DNA from: Pseudomonas_S sp047607345
GTDB lineage: Bacteria; Pseudomonadota; Gammaproteobacteria; Xanthomonadales; Xanthomonadaceae
Length of the DNA stretch: 51,155 bases
Direction: 5' to 3'
NCBI GenBank assembly: GCA_047607345.1
Contig: JASGDF010000124.1
Coordinates: 1 to 51,155 of the forward strand
In this document: piece after piece, positions 28,170-36,528 of the stretch
Layout of the letters: every line of letters begins with the position of its first letter
Position numbering within the stretch: position 1 is the first letter of the stretch
Notes under the pieces: generated by a model
Databases searched by the model: none
What the model was told of the DNA's origin: nothing
What the model saw: only the letters and a program-made list of their open reading frames with translations
Program-made: the position numbers and the translations under genes

Positions 28170-30224
28170 TCAGAGCGTCGCAGCCAGTCGGCTGCCCTGG
28201 TCGATCGCGCGCTTGGCGTCCAGTTCGGCGGCGACGTCGGCGCCGCCGATCAGGTGTGCCGTCCTGCCGGCCGCCTGCAGCGCCGCGTACAGGTCGCGGC
28301 GCGGTTCCTGGCCGGCGCAGACCACCACGGTGCCGACGTCGAGCGTCTGCTCGCTGCCCTCGACGCGGATGTGCAGGCCTGTATCGTCCACGCCGAGGTA
28401 CTCCACGCCGCCGAGCATCTTCACGCCCTTGGCCTTGAGCGTGGCGCGATGGATCCAGCCGGTGGTCTTGCCCAGCCGCGCGCCGGGACGGCCCGGACTG
28501 CGTTGCAGCAGCCAGACCTGGCGCGCGGGCGCCTCAGGGCGCGGCCGTGCGAGCGCGCCGCGCGCTTCGAACGCAGGGTCCACCCCCCACTCGGCCTGCC
28601 AGCGCGCGACGTCGAGCGATGACGAGGGTCCGGTGTGGACCAGGAACTCGCCGACGTCGAAGCCAATGCCGCCGGCACCGATGATCGCCACCTTGTTGGC
28701 GGCCTGCACGCGGCCGAGCAGCACGTCGAGGTAGTTCACCACCTTTGGGTGGTCCGCGCCGGGGAAGTCGACCTTGCGCGGCACGATGCCGGTGGCGACC
28801 ACCACCTCGTCGAAGCCACCCAGGTCGGCCGCGGCGACCGGCGTGCCCAGCCGCAGCTCGACGCCGGTCTCCTCCAGCCGGTGGCGGAAGTAGCGCAGCG
28901 TCTCGTGGAACTCCTCCTTACCGGGAACGCGCTTGGCGACGTTGAATTGCCCGCCGATCTCGCCGGCGGCGTCGAACAGCGTGACCTTGTGGCCGCGCTC
29001 GGCCGCGACCGTGGCGCAGGCCAGGCCGGCCGGACCTGCGCCGACCACCGCGATCGTCCTGGACGTGGCGACCGGTGCATAGACCAGTTCGGTCTCGTGC
29101 GCAGCGCGCGGATTGACCAGGCAGCTGGCCAGCTTGTTCTCGAACACGTGGTCCAGGCAGGCCTGGTTGCAGGCGATGCAGGTGTTGATCGTGTGCGGCC
29201 TGCCGGTGCGTGCCTTGTCGGGCCACTGCGGGTCGGCCAGCAGCGGGCGTGCCAGCGACACCATGTCGGCGGCGCCCGCGACGAGGATGCGCTCGGCGAC
29301 CTCGGGCATGTTGATGCGGTTGGTCGCCACCACCGGCAGGTTCACGTGTGGCTTGAGCTTGGCGGTCACCCCGGCGAAGGCGGCGCGCGGCACCGAGGTG
29401 GCGATGGTCGGGATGCGCGCCTCGTGCCAGCCGATGCCGGAGTTGATGATCGTCGCGCCGGCGTCCTGTACCGCCCTGGCCTGCTGCACGATCTCTGGCC
29501 AGTTGCTGCCGTCCTCGATCAGGTCGACCAGCGACAGGCGGTAGATGATGATGAAGTCCGGTCCGCAGGCCTCGCGGATCCGGCGCACGATCTCCACCGC
29601 GAAGCGCATACGCTTGTCGGGCGTGCCGCCCCACGCATCGTCGCGCTGGTTGGTGCGCGGGGCGATGAACTGGTTGATGAGATAGCCCTCCGAGCCCATC
29701 ACCTCCACGCCGTCGTAGCCGGCTTCGCGGGCGTAGCGCGCAGCCCGCGCATAGGCCCCGATCTGGCGCTCCACGCCGCCGGCCGACAATGCTCTCGGTG
29801 TGAACGGATTGATAGGCGCCTTCAGCCTCGACGGCGCCACCTGCAGCGGGTGGTAGCCGTAGCGGCCCGCGTGCAGCAGTTGCAGGCAGATCTTCGCGCC
29901 GTACGCATGCACCGCGCTGGTTACTTGCCGATGCGGGCGTGCCTCCCACGGCCAGGACAGCTTGCCACCGAACGGCTTGAGCCAGCCGACCAAATTCGGC
30001 GCGAAGCCGCCGGTGACGATCAGTCCGACACCACCGGCCGCGCGCTCGGCGAAGTAGGTGGCCAGGCGTGGGAAGTCCTTGGCCCGGTCTTCCAGCCCGG
30101 TGTGCATCGAGCCCATCAGCACGCGGTTGCGCAGCGTGGTGAAGCCCAGGTCCAATGGCGAGAACAGGTGCGGATAAGTGCTGTCGGCGGGCAGGGCGGC
30201 GGGCTGCGGAGCGGCTGGCGACAT
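28170..30224 (-). CDS. fadH: 2,4-dienoyl-CoA reductase (NADPH)
   Basis: This 684-residue flavo-iron-sulfur enzyme reduces 2,4-dienoyl-CoA during beta-oxidation of unsaturated fatty acids. The N-terminal TIM barrel of the old yellow enzyme family starts with YPHLFSPLDLGFTTLRNR. Four cysteines in CIACNQACLDH and SCLVNP (C-x2-C-x3-C-x11-C) bind the 4Fe-4S cluster. Rossmann motifs VVGAGPAGLACA and IIGAGGIGFDVGEFL follow. The length is close to the 672 of E. coli FadH. The ATG at 30224 (MSPAAPQP) has no clear ribosome site. A longer upstream frame is unconserved. Confidence 0.95.
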   Translation of the reverse strand: MSPAAPQPAALPADSTYPHLFSPLDLGFTTLRNRVLMGSMHTGLEDRAKDFPRLATYFAERAAGGVGLIVTGGFAPNLVGWLKPFGGKLSWPWEARPHRQVTSAVHAYGAKICLQLLHAGRYGYHPLQVAPSRLKAPINPFTPRALSAGGVERQIGAYARAARYAREAGYDGVEVMGSEGYLINQFIAPRTNQRDDAWGGTPDKRMRFAVEIVRRIREACGPDFIIIYRLSLVDLIEDGSNWPEIVQQARAVQDAGATIINSGIGWHEARIPTIATSVPRAAFAGVTAKLKPHVNLPVVATNRINMPEVAERILVAGAADMVSLARPLLADPQWPDKARTGRPHTINTCIACNQACLDHVFENKLASCLVNPRAAHETELVYAPVATSRTIAVVGAGPAGLACATVAAERGHKVTLFDAAGEIGGQFNVAKRVPGKEEFHETLRYFRHRLEETGVELRLGTPVAAADLGGFDEVVVATGIVPRKVDFPGADHPKVVNYLDVLLGRVQAANKVAIIGAGGIGFDVGEFLVHTGPSSSLDVARWQAEWGVDPAFEARGALARPRPEAPARQVWLLQRSPGRPGARLGKTTGWIHRATLKAKGVKMLGGVEYLGVDDTGLHIRVEGSEQTLDVGTVVVCAGQEPRRDLYAALQAAGRTAHLIGGADVAAELDAKRAIDQGSRLAATL

Positions 30225-30638
30225 ATTGGATACGCTTGCGTATGGATTGCTGCATTGTCGCTGATTCGGCAGGAGCGGCAACCCGCCCGTGCCGCAGTGC
30301 ACCGCTGGCGGTACGGAGCGTTCGATTTGCGCCGTTCCTGCGAAGCGTGCGGTCGCACCGCTTCGCGAGGTAGACTCCATTCACCGTTCATCCCGGAGTT
30401 GGCTATCTGATGGGGCGATCGAGGCTATTCTTGATGAAGCTGTATACGTTGTAGTTGTAAGGCTTCCGTGGCCTGGGAACTGACTTCACATGTTATGTGA
30501 CCGTTAACGTGGTCTTCACTTAGGCAAGCTTAATCTGCGCCGCGATGGCAAGCGGAACGGCCGTCTGGATGTGACGAGACATCTGCACTGAACCCTGCCT
30601 CTATCGGCCTTATTACCCGAAACAAGGAGCTGTATTCC
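30225..30638. promoter_or_regulatory. fadH-ompA divergent intergenic region
   Basis: This 414-bp stretch must hold both promoters. A 15-bp inverted repeat TCACAT-GTT-ATGTGA (30486-30500) stands out and may be an operator. I could not fix a convincing -35/-10 pair. The region from about 30430 is more AT-rich than its surroundings. Confidence 0.4.
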
Positions 30639-31724
30639 ATGAACAAGAAAATCCTCACTGCCGCGTTGCTGGGTGGTCTGGCCGTCGCCCAGGCTGCTTC
30701 CGCGCAGGAGTTCGATGACCGCTGGTATCTGACCGGCTCGGCCGGCTTCAACTTCCAGGACAGCGACCGCACCACCAACGACGCTCCGTTCGTCACCCTG
30801 GGCCTGGGCAAGTTCATCAGCCCGACCTGGTCGCTCGACGGTGAGCTGAACTACCAGAACCCGAACTTCGACGCCAACAAGGACCAGAACTGGAGCCAGT
30901 ATGGCATCTCGTTCGACCTGCGCCGTCACTTCATCCAGGAGGGCCGTGGCTGGAACCCGTACCTGCTGTTCGGCCTGGGCTACCAGAAGTCCGAGGAAGA
31001 GTACCTGAGCGGTGCCGATCTGCTTGATCGCAAGGACGGCAACTTCGCCGCCAAGGTCGGCGCCGGCCTGCAGACCACCTTCGACAAGCGCGTCGCCGTG
31101 CGTGCCGAAGTGGCCTACCGTGCCGATTTCGACGACCAGAGCATCGCCGCTTCGAACCAGGACTGGTTCGGCGACGTGCTGGCTTCGGTCGGTGTCGTGA
31201 TCCCGCTGGGTCCGCCGCCGGCCGCCCCGGCTCCGCCGCCGGCCCCGGTCGCACCGTCCTGCGCGGACCTGGATGACGACGGTGACGGCGTCAACAACTG
31301 CGACGACAAGTGCCCGAACTCGCAGCCCGGCCAGACGATTGGTCCGGACGGCTGCCCGGTGCCGGTGTCGATCGACCTGAAGGGCGTCAACTTCGATTTC
31401 AACAAGTCGACGCTGCGTCCGGATGCCGTGGCGATCCTGAGCGAGGCCACCGAGATCCTGAAGCGTTACCCCGACCTGAAGGTCGAGGTTGCCGGTCACT
31501 CCGACTCGAAGGGTAGCGACGCCTACAACCAGAAGCTGTCGGAGCGTCGTGCCAAGGCTGTGTACGACTATCTGACCAGCAATGGTGTGGACGCCTCGCG
31601 TCTGATCGGGCCGATCGGCTACGGCGAGAGCCGCCCGATCGCTCCGAACACCAACCCGAATGGTTCGGACAACCCGGAAGGCCGTGCGAAGAACCGTCGT
31701 ACCGAGCTGAACGTCCAGAACTGA
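30639..31724 (+). CDS. OmpA-family outer-membrane protein
   Basis: This 361-residue protein has a signal peptide ending in AASAQ-EF (about residue 22), an eight-strand beta-barrel domain to about residue 190, a Pro/Ala hinge (PPPAAPAPPPAPVAP), a short calcium-binding thrombospondin type 3-like segment (DLDDDGDGVNNCDDKCPNSQ) and a C-terminal OmpA domain. The last includes NFDFNKSTLRPDA and the peptidoglycan-binding stretch HSDSKGSDAYNQKLSERRAK. It should tether the outer membrane to the wall. AAGGAG precedes the ATG. Confidence 0.94.
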   Translation: MNKKILTAALLGGLAVAQAASAQEFDDRWYLTGSAGFNFQDSDRTTNDAPFVTLGLGKFISPTWSLDGELNYQNPNFDANKDQNWSQYGISFDLRRHFIQEGRGWNPYLLFGLGYQKSEEEYLSGADLLDRKDGNFAAKVGAGLQTTFDKRVAVRAEVAYRADFDDQSIAASNQDWFGDVLASVGVVIPLGPPPAAPAPPPAPVAPSCADLDDDGDGVNNCDDKCPNSQPGQTIGPDGCPVPVSIDLKGVNFDFNKSTLRPDAVAILSEATEILKRYPDLKVEVAGHSDSKGSDAYNQKLSERRAKAVYDYLTSNGVDASRLIGPIGYGESRPIAPNTNPNGSDNPEGRAKNRRTELNVQN

Positions 31725-31788
31725 GTGCGACACGAGCAATCGTAAAGCACTGAAAAGACTCGGCTTTATCCGAGACACACTGTAGTAC

Positions 31789-31814
31789 CCCCTCTTGCCT
31801 TCGGGCAAGAGGGG
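31789..31814 (+). terminator. Hairpin after the OmpA-like gene
   Basis: CCCCTCTTGCC (31789-31799) and GGCAAGAGGGG (31804-31814) form an 11-bp stem closed by the stable TTCG tetraloop. No T run follows. A second stem CCCGGAAGG/CCTTCCGGG (31828-31855) is followed by TTT. Confidence 0.6.
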
Positions 31815-31855
31815 CATGAAAACGGAGCCCGGAAGGGGCACAGTTTCCTTCCGGG

Positions 31856-32099
31856 TTTCCGCGCAATGCGGACTGGGGGAACGTGCGTCTGTACTTCTCG
31901 CTCTGTCCGTTCATCGCAATGATGACCGGCGAACTCCATCCTGGAGTCCACGGTGTGCCAGGCCCGCAATGGGTTCTGGAAACAGGCGCGCATGATTGCG
32001 TGTCCGAGATGGCATTGCTTGACCCACCACGTGGGACGGCAAGCCTGCTATGCGACTAGCAGTAGCCTAGGTAGGCATGCATCACTGGTTAACGGTGTT
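31856..32099. other. Unassigned stretch between the ompA hairpins and the intron
   Basis: This stretch holds no recognised gene. A 58-codon frame from GTG 31883 to TAG 32059 (start VRLYFSLCPFIAMM) has no ribosome site and resembles nothing I know. The GTGCG at 31883 could also be an alternative 5' end for the group II intron. Confidence 0.35.
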
Positions 32100-32690
32100 G
32101 TGTGAAGCCCTACCGACAATGAAGCCCTCCAGAACATGGATAGATCTACCCCGTGAGGGATGGATCGAGGACTGCAAGCAGCATGCGGTTCGGGAGCTAG
32201 GCTGACTGACATGGGTATCGACCAGAGAACTGTTGATAAACGCCGTTAGGACGATGGTGCTAAAGCTGCTGGCTAAGGCATCGACCAAAAGGTGTGTGGG
32301 CAGTTGTCCCGTTTTAGTTTCGGGGCACGTCGCTATGAAGCTCACCGGCGAAAAGACAGGCCCTAAATCAGTCCTGTGTCATCTCGGGAACGTGGTAAGC
32401 CCCTCCATCCGCCCTCGTGGCAGGTCAACCGTAAGGAAGGCTGTTGGGTGCAGGGGTATGGGATCGCGGAGAAAGCAAACGGCCAGCTGTAATCGCTGGC
32501 ATACGTGTTGGAACATCACACGGCACGAGAGTGCGCCCACTTCCGCGTGGTCTTGGTTCGCGACAACGAACTGAGGAACCCCGGTGTCACATCGGACCGC
32601 TCCCAAGCGGTTCTCACACTCCCTTGGGGGGCATAGCCCCCTTCGGGGTTGCTATGTCTCCTGACGGGTTCACACCATCAGGAGTCCAGC

Positions 32691-34394
32691 ATGAGAGAGC
32701 TCAACGTTTCAGTTGAGTCTGCGTTCTCCGGCGGGCCTACGGATTGGATGTCCATCGATTGGCATCACGTCCACCGGACTGTCAGGGGTATGCAGCTACG
32801 AATCGCGAAGGCGACACAGGAAGGCGACTGGCGCAGGGTGAAATCCCTGCAACGGATGCTGACCCGCTCCTTCACCGCCAAGTTACTCGCGGTGAAACGA
32901 GTGACGGAAAACCAGGGTAAACGTACCGCTGGCGTTGATCGCCAGCTCTGGAGCACACCGCAACAACGATGGCAGGCAATCCACCGCCTCCGTCGCCGTG
33001 GCTACTCACCTCTACCGCTCCGGCGCGTCTTCATTCCCAAAGCTAACGGGAAGGAACGACCACTGGGCATCCCCACCATGCACGACCGGGCTATGCAGGC
33101 GCTGTACCTGCTTGCGTTAGAACCCGTCGCCGAGAGCACCAGCGATCCGAACAGCTTCGGCTTTCGACAGGGGCGCTCAACGCACGATGCCATGGCCCAG
33201 AACTTCATCTGCTTGGCGAAGAACTACTCGCCAGGTTGGGTTCTGGAGGCGGATATCAAAGGTTGCTTTGACCACATCGATCACGCGTGGCTAGTCGCCA
33301 ACGTCCCCATGGACAAGGCGATCCTCCACAAATGGTTGAAGGCAGGCATCCTGTATCGGGGGCAGTACGACCCGACGGAGGAGGGGACACCACAGGGTGG
33401 CATCATCTCGCCGACACTGGCGAACATGGCGCTGAATGGCTTGGAGACCGGGTTAAAGGAGCATCTGTATCGCTCACTTGGCTACACCCGGGCCCAACAG
33501 GCAAAGGTGAACGTCATCCGATACGCGGACGACTTCGTGATCACAGGCAGCTCCTCGGAGATGCTCACTGAACACGTCCGTCCGTGGGTCGAACGCTTCT
33601 TGGCTACGCGAGGACTCACTCTCTCGGACGAAAAGACGCGGGTGACACACATCGATGCTGGCTTCGACTTCCTTGGCTGGAACTTCCGCAAATACGGCGG
33701 CAAGCTCCTGATCAAGCCGAGTCTCAAGAACGCTTCCGCGTTCTACGACAAGGTCAAGGGAGTCATCAGCAATCAGCTTATGGCCGAACAGGGTTCGCTG
33801 ATCCGGATGCTTAACCCGATGCTCAGAGGCTGGGCCAACTACCATCACCCGGTCGTTGCCAAGGCTGCACTCACACGTATGGATGCCATGGTGTTCAAGG
33901 CTCTATGGCGGTGGGCAAGGCGGAGGCACAACAACAAGGGAGCTAGTTGGATTCGGGATCGCTATTTCCACTCGATCGGCACCCGGCACTGGGTCTTTGC
34001 GGCACCACGCGACACCGTAGATGCTTCGGACTCCATGCTGGAGCTCTACGAGATGGCCTCCACGTCCATCAACCGACACGTCAAGATCAAAGCGGAGTAC
34101 AACCCGTTCGATCCTCGTTTCGAGCTGTACGCGGAGAAACGGCGTCAGGACCGGCTTCTCAGGTCCCGCGCGCACCGACGCCAGTGGGCTACTCTCTTTG
34201 CTTCCCAGCAAGGCAAGTGTGCTCTCTGCGGCGCTGCCATCACCCGGGAAACAGGTTGGCACGATCACCACATCGAGCCTAGGCTGGCAGGGGGTTCCGA
34301 CCTCCTGATCAACCGAGTCCTGCTCCACCCGGAATGTCACGTCCAGGTACATATCTTGGGCATACACGTTGTTAAACCCACAGCCAAGGCTTGA
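32691..34394 (+). CDS. ltrA: Group II intron reverse transcriptase/maturase with HNH endonuclease
   Basis: This 567-residue intron-encoded protein has the RT domain with GIPTMHDRAMQALYLLALEP, EADIKGCFDHIDH, GTPQGGIISPTLANM and the catalytic YADD (residues 278-281). A maturase X domain follows (MLRGWANYHHPVV). The C-terminal HNH domain has CxxC (CALCGAAI), HDHHIEPRLAGGSDLLIN and a final ECHVQVH. All key residues appear intact, so splicing, target cleavage and reverse transcription are possible. ATG 32691 follows CAGGAG. Its stop TGA overlaps the first bases of domain V. Codon use is less GC-biased than the neighbours, a sign of transfer. Confidence 0.95.
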   Translation: MRELNVSVESAFSGGPTDWMSIDWHHVHRTVRGMQLRIAKATQEGDWRRVKSLQRMLTRSFTAKLLAVKRVTENQGKRTAGVDRQLWSTPQQRWQAIHRLRRRGYSPLPLRRVFIPKANGKERPLGIPTMHDRAMQALYLLALEPVAESTSDPNSFGFRQGRSTHDAMAQNFICLAKNYSPGWVLEADIKGCFDHIDHAWLVANVPMDKAILHKWLKAGILYRGQYDPTEEGTPQGGIISPTLANMALNGLETGLKEHLYRSLGYTRAQQAKVNVIRYADDFVITGSSSEMLTEHVRPWVERFLATRGLTLSDEKTRVTHIDAGFDFLGWNFRKYGGKLLIKPSLKNASAFYDKVKGVISNQLMAEQGSLIRMLNPMLRGWANYHHPVVAKAALTRMDAMVFKALWRWARRRHNNKGASWIRDRYFHSIGTRHWVFAAPRDTVDASDSMLELYEMASTSINRHVKIKAEYNPFDPRFELYAEKRRQDRLLRSRAHRRQWATLFASQQGKCALCGAAITRETGWHDHHIEPRLAGGSDLLINRVLLHPECHVQVHILGIHVVKPTAKA

Positions 34395-34427
34395 GCCGTG
34401 TGCGTTGGAAAGACGCACGCACGGTTC
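34393..34427 (+). ncRNA. Group II intron domain V
   Basis: GAGCCGT (34393-34399) pairs with ACGGTTC (34421-34427) including one G-U pair. After a bulge TGCGT (34401-34405) pairs with ACGCA (34413-34417) around a GGAAA-containing loop. The catalytic AGC triad is at 34394-34396. This is the most conserved part of the ribozyme. Confidence 0.93.
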
Positions 34428-34469
34428 TTAGGGGGGAGGGCGGCCCGCAAGGGTTCCCTCCCACCCGAC
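34428..34469 (+). ncRNA. Group II intron domain VI with branch-point A
   Basis: GGG (34431-34433) and GGGAGGG (34434-34440) pair with CCCTCCC (34456-34462) and CCC (34464-34466). This leaves A34463 bulged, six bases before the last intron base, the expected place of the lariat branch point. Confidence 0.88.
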
Positions 34470-34490
34470 TCGGACCTTTGGTGATTCAAG

Positions 34491-34523
34491 CAAAGCCCGG
34501 CCTTGTGCCGGGCTTTGTCTTTT
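34491..34523 (+). terminator. Terminator downstream of the intron
   Basis: CAAAGCCCGGC (34491-34501) pairs with GCCGGGCTTTG (34507-34517), followed by TCTTTT. It may be the original terminator of the OmpA-like gene, now separated from it by the intron. Confidence 0.88.
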
Positions 34524-34641
34524 CCGGCGAGTCGTTGTTGCGTTGGGGGTGGGTAAGTTTGCGTTGCAGCATTTTTCAGGAAGTTATTTCCTTATAAAAC
34601 ATATGGTTGTCGGATTCATTGCAAGTTTTGGGTGAAATTTC

Positions 34642-34670
34642 TTGAAAGCCTGCGAGTGTCTGCCTACACT
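34642..34670 (+). promoter_or_regulatory. Promoter of the small exported protein gene
   Basis: TTGAAA (34642-34647) and TACACT (34665-34670) are 17 bp apart, in a locally AT-rich stretch (about 34555-34640). The predicted start is about 22 bases before the ATG at 34700. Confidence 0.7.
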
Positions 34671-34699
34671 CGGCCGGTCTTCACCCGCATGGATTTCCG

Positions 34700-35173
34700 A
34701 TGCTGCGTCTCGCCACGGCCGGGTTGCTCGGTCTCGCCTTCATTCCAGCCGCCCATGCCGCCACGGATTGTGGGGGCGGTGTCATCGCCCAGCCGTTGCC
34801 ATTGCCGGCGACCGTGGTCGCCCCGGCGGCGGCCGAGTTCTATGCCCGCAGTGTGCAGCTCGGTGGCCCGAGCGGGGTGCTGTCGCAGCCTTACGACAAC
34901 GACCAGTCGGTTGATCGCGTACTGTTGCGCCTGCGCGTGGAGGGATGCCAGGACGTGTCCAAGGCCATGCCTGCCGCCGGTGCGGTCAATCCGAACGATC
35001 CGGCCGCCTACAAGGCGCAGACCGCGTTCGACAACACCCCGTGGCGTTTCGACATGAGCCAGAACGGCAAGCGCATGACCGCCGAGGAGTTCGATGCCTG
35101 GATGAAGTCGCGCGGTGTGCGTGTGGTCAAGGCGCGCCCGGCTGCGGCGGCCGAGTCGGCCGAGATCAAGTAA
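34700..35173 (+). CDS. Hypothetical exported protein
   Basis: The function is not recognised. The protein has 157 residues, with a signal peptide (MLRLATAGLLGLAFIPAAHA, cleavage expected after AHA at residue 20), then a soluble domain with two cysteines in the mature part (C24 and C83) that could form a disulfide. The C-terminal part is polar (NGKRMTAEEFDAWMKSRGVR) and ends in an alanine-rich tail. It lies 69 bp before the pseudouridine synthase and may share its transcript. No clear ribosome site is seen in the short leader. Confidence 0.8.
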   Translation: MLRLATAGLLGLAFIPAAHAATDCGGGVIAQPLPLPATVVAPAAAEFYARSVQLGGPSGVLSQPYDNDQSVDRVLLRLRVEGCQDVSKAMPAAGAVNPNDPAAYKAQTAFDNTPWRFDMSQNGKRMTAEEFDAWMKSRGVRVVKARPAAAAESAEIK

Positions 35174-35242
35174 GGGCACGCGCACGGGTATGCGCGCCGC
35201 TGCTCCAGTGAGGGGCTCACGCAGTAACCCGGATCCAGGGCG

Positions 35243-36061
35243 ATGAGTCGACGCGGGATGCCGCCACCGGCCCGGCCGGTGCGGACGGCGGCTACCCCTG
35301 GCGCCAGTCCGGCGCAGCCGCGGTATGGTCTGGCGCGCGTGCTCTCGAAACTGGGAATCTGCTCGCGCAGCGAGGCGGCCCGCTGGATCGCCGAGGGCCG
35401 TGTCGTGCTTGCCGGTCGCGTGGTCCGTGATCCCGAATTCCCGATCTTGCAGGGCAACTTGCCGCGTATCGAGGTGGATGGTCGGCCGGTGGGCGAGGCG
35501 GTGCGCCACTACCTGATGCTCAACAAGCCGCGTGGGCTGGTAACCAGCGTGCGCGATGAGCAAGACCGGGACACGGTTTACCGTTGCTTCGATGGCGCCG
35601 GCCTGCCCTGGCTGGCGCCGGTCGGTCGGCTGGACAAGGCCAGCGAGGGGCTGCTGTTGTTCTGCAATGATCCGCAATGGGCTGCGGCGATCACCGATCC
35701 GGAGCGAGGTCCCGACAAGACCTACCACGTACAGGTCGACTGCATCCCGGACGCGCAGCAGTTGCGGCGGATGCATGCGGGCGTGGATGTCGGCGACGGT
35801 GAGTGTCTGCGCGCCAGCCGGGTCGTGGTGCTGCGTCAGGGAGTACGCAATGCCTGGCTGGAGGTCACGCTCGAAGAAGGGCGCAACCGGCAGATCCGGC
35901 GCCTGATGGAGGCGCAGGGGATCGCGGTGCTGCGGCTGGTGCGGGTGGCGATTGGCGCGCTGCAGTTGGGAGCGCTGGCGAAGGGGAATTGGCGGCCACT
36001 GGAACCGTGGGAAGTCGCGGCGCTCGCGTCCGGCCGTATCGGGCGGGGCGAGGTGCCCTAG
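35243..36061 (+). CDS. Pseudouridine synthase, RsuA/RluB/E/F family
   Basis: This 272-residue enzyme isomerises a uridine in rRNA. A basic, proline-rich N-terminal stretch (1-27) is followed by an S4 RNA-binding domain (about 28-75, RVLSKLGICSRSEAARWIAEG) and the catalytic domain. The latter contains APVGRLDKASEGLLLF, with the catalytic aspartate at D131, and EGRNRQIRRLMEAQG, typical of the RsuA branch. The site modified (16S or 23S) cannot be decided from this sequence alone. Confidence 0.93.
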   Translation: MSRRGMPPPARPVRTAATPGASPAQPRYGLARVLSKLGICSRSEAARWIAEGRVVLAGRVVRDPEFPILQGNLPRIEVDGRPVGEAVRHYLMLNKPRGLVTSVRDEQDRDTVYRCFDGAGLPWLAPVGRLDKASEGLLLFCNDPQWAAAITDPERGPDKTYHVQVDCIPDAQQLRRMHAGVDVGDGECLRASRVVVLRQGVRNAWLEVTLEEGRNRQIRRLMEAQGIAVLRLVRVAIGALQLGALAKGNWRPLEPWEVAALASGRIGRGEVP

Positions 36062-36528
36062 GCGCACCGGGATTGCCGGGCATCGATTGCTGTGCGGGGT
36101 GCGCGTCGCTTTGGGGCAGCCGGGTGTCGCCTGCCGCCTTACGGTGCTGTCGGCATGTCATGCGCAATGGCTATAAGCGCCTGCGGATTGGTCATTTCCG
36201 GGCGTGGATGTGCATCTTCAGCATCGGCTTCCCGGATACAGGGCTGCTGCGTCTCGGCGCGGCAGGCGAGAGCCGGGATGCAGTGGGGCGGGCTGGGCGG
36301 TATGGTGTGGCCGAGGTGGGGCGGGCAGCGTGTCCGCAGTCCGCATCCGTGGTCTTGCTGGGCCGGGGCAAGCAGGCTTGGCGGCTGGGTATCGTGCCTG
36401 CCATCCCAGGCCGGCATCAATTACTCGCGGTCTCGCGTTGGCGAGGGCGCTGCGGCAGGCGCAGGCCGGGAAAACGACAGGGTGGTGGTCTCCCGGGTAC
36501 AGATTTCCTTCTGATGGCGGAGAACGCA
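36062..36528. other. Intergenic stretch before the sulfate transporter operon
   Basis: No gene was recognised in these 467 bases. A promoter and CysB-type control would be expected here, but I see no convincing -35/-10 pair. The segment 36230-36420 is GC-rich and featureless. Confidence 0.5.

Larger units (their letters stand above)
32100..34469 (+). mobile_element. Group II intron (retroelement) encoding an RT-HNH protein
   Basis: The element spans about 2.37 kb. The 5' end is placed at GTGTG (32100-32104), which fits the GUGYG rule and leaves about 590 nt of ribozyme before the protein. The 3' end is placed at 34469 after GAC, which fits the AY rule. Domains V and VI can be drawn (see separate entries). 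The intron is inserted downstream of the OmpA-like gene and 21 bp before a rho-independent terminator, so it interrupts no gene. The 3' end is well supported. The 5' end is tentative. Confidence 0.88.

Noticed and set aside
30486..30500. CRP/Clp binding site
   Set aside because: The half-sites are in the wrong order: CRP sites are TGTGA-N6-TCACA, whereas this reads TCACAT-N3-ATGTGA.
31883..31887. GTGCG as the 5' end of the group II intron
   Set aside because: It would give over 800 nt before the ORF, longer than usual, and no exon pairing was found. GTGTG at 32100 fits better, though the alternative is not excluded.
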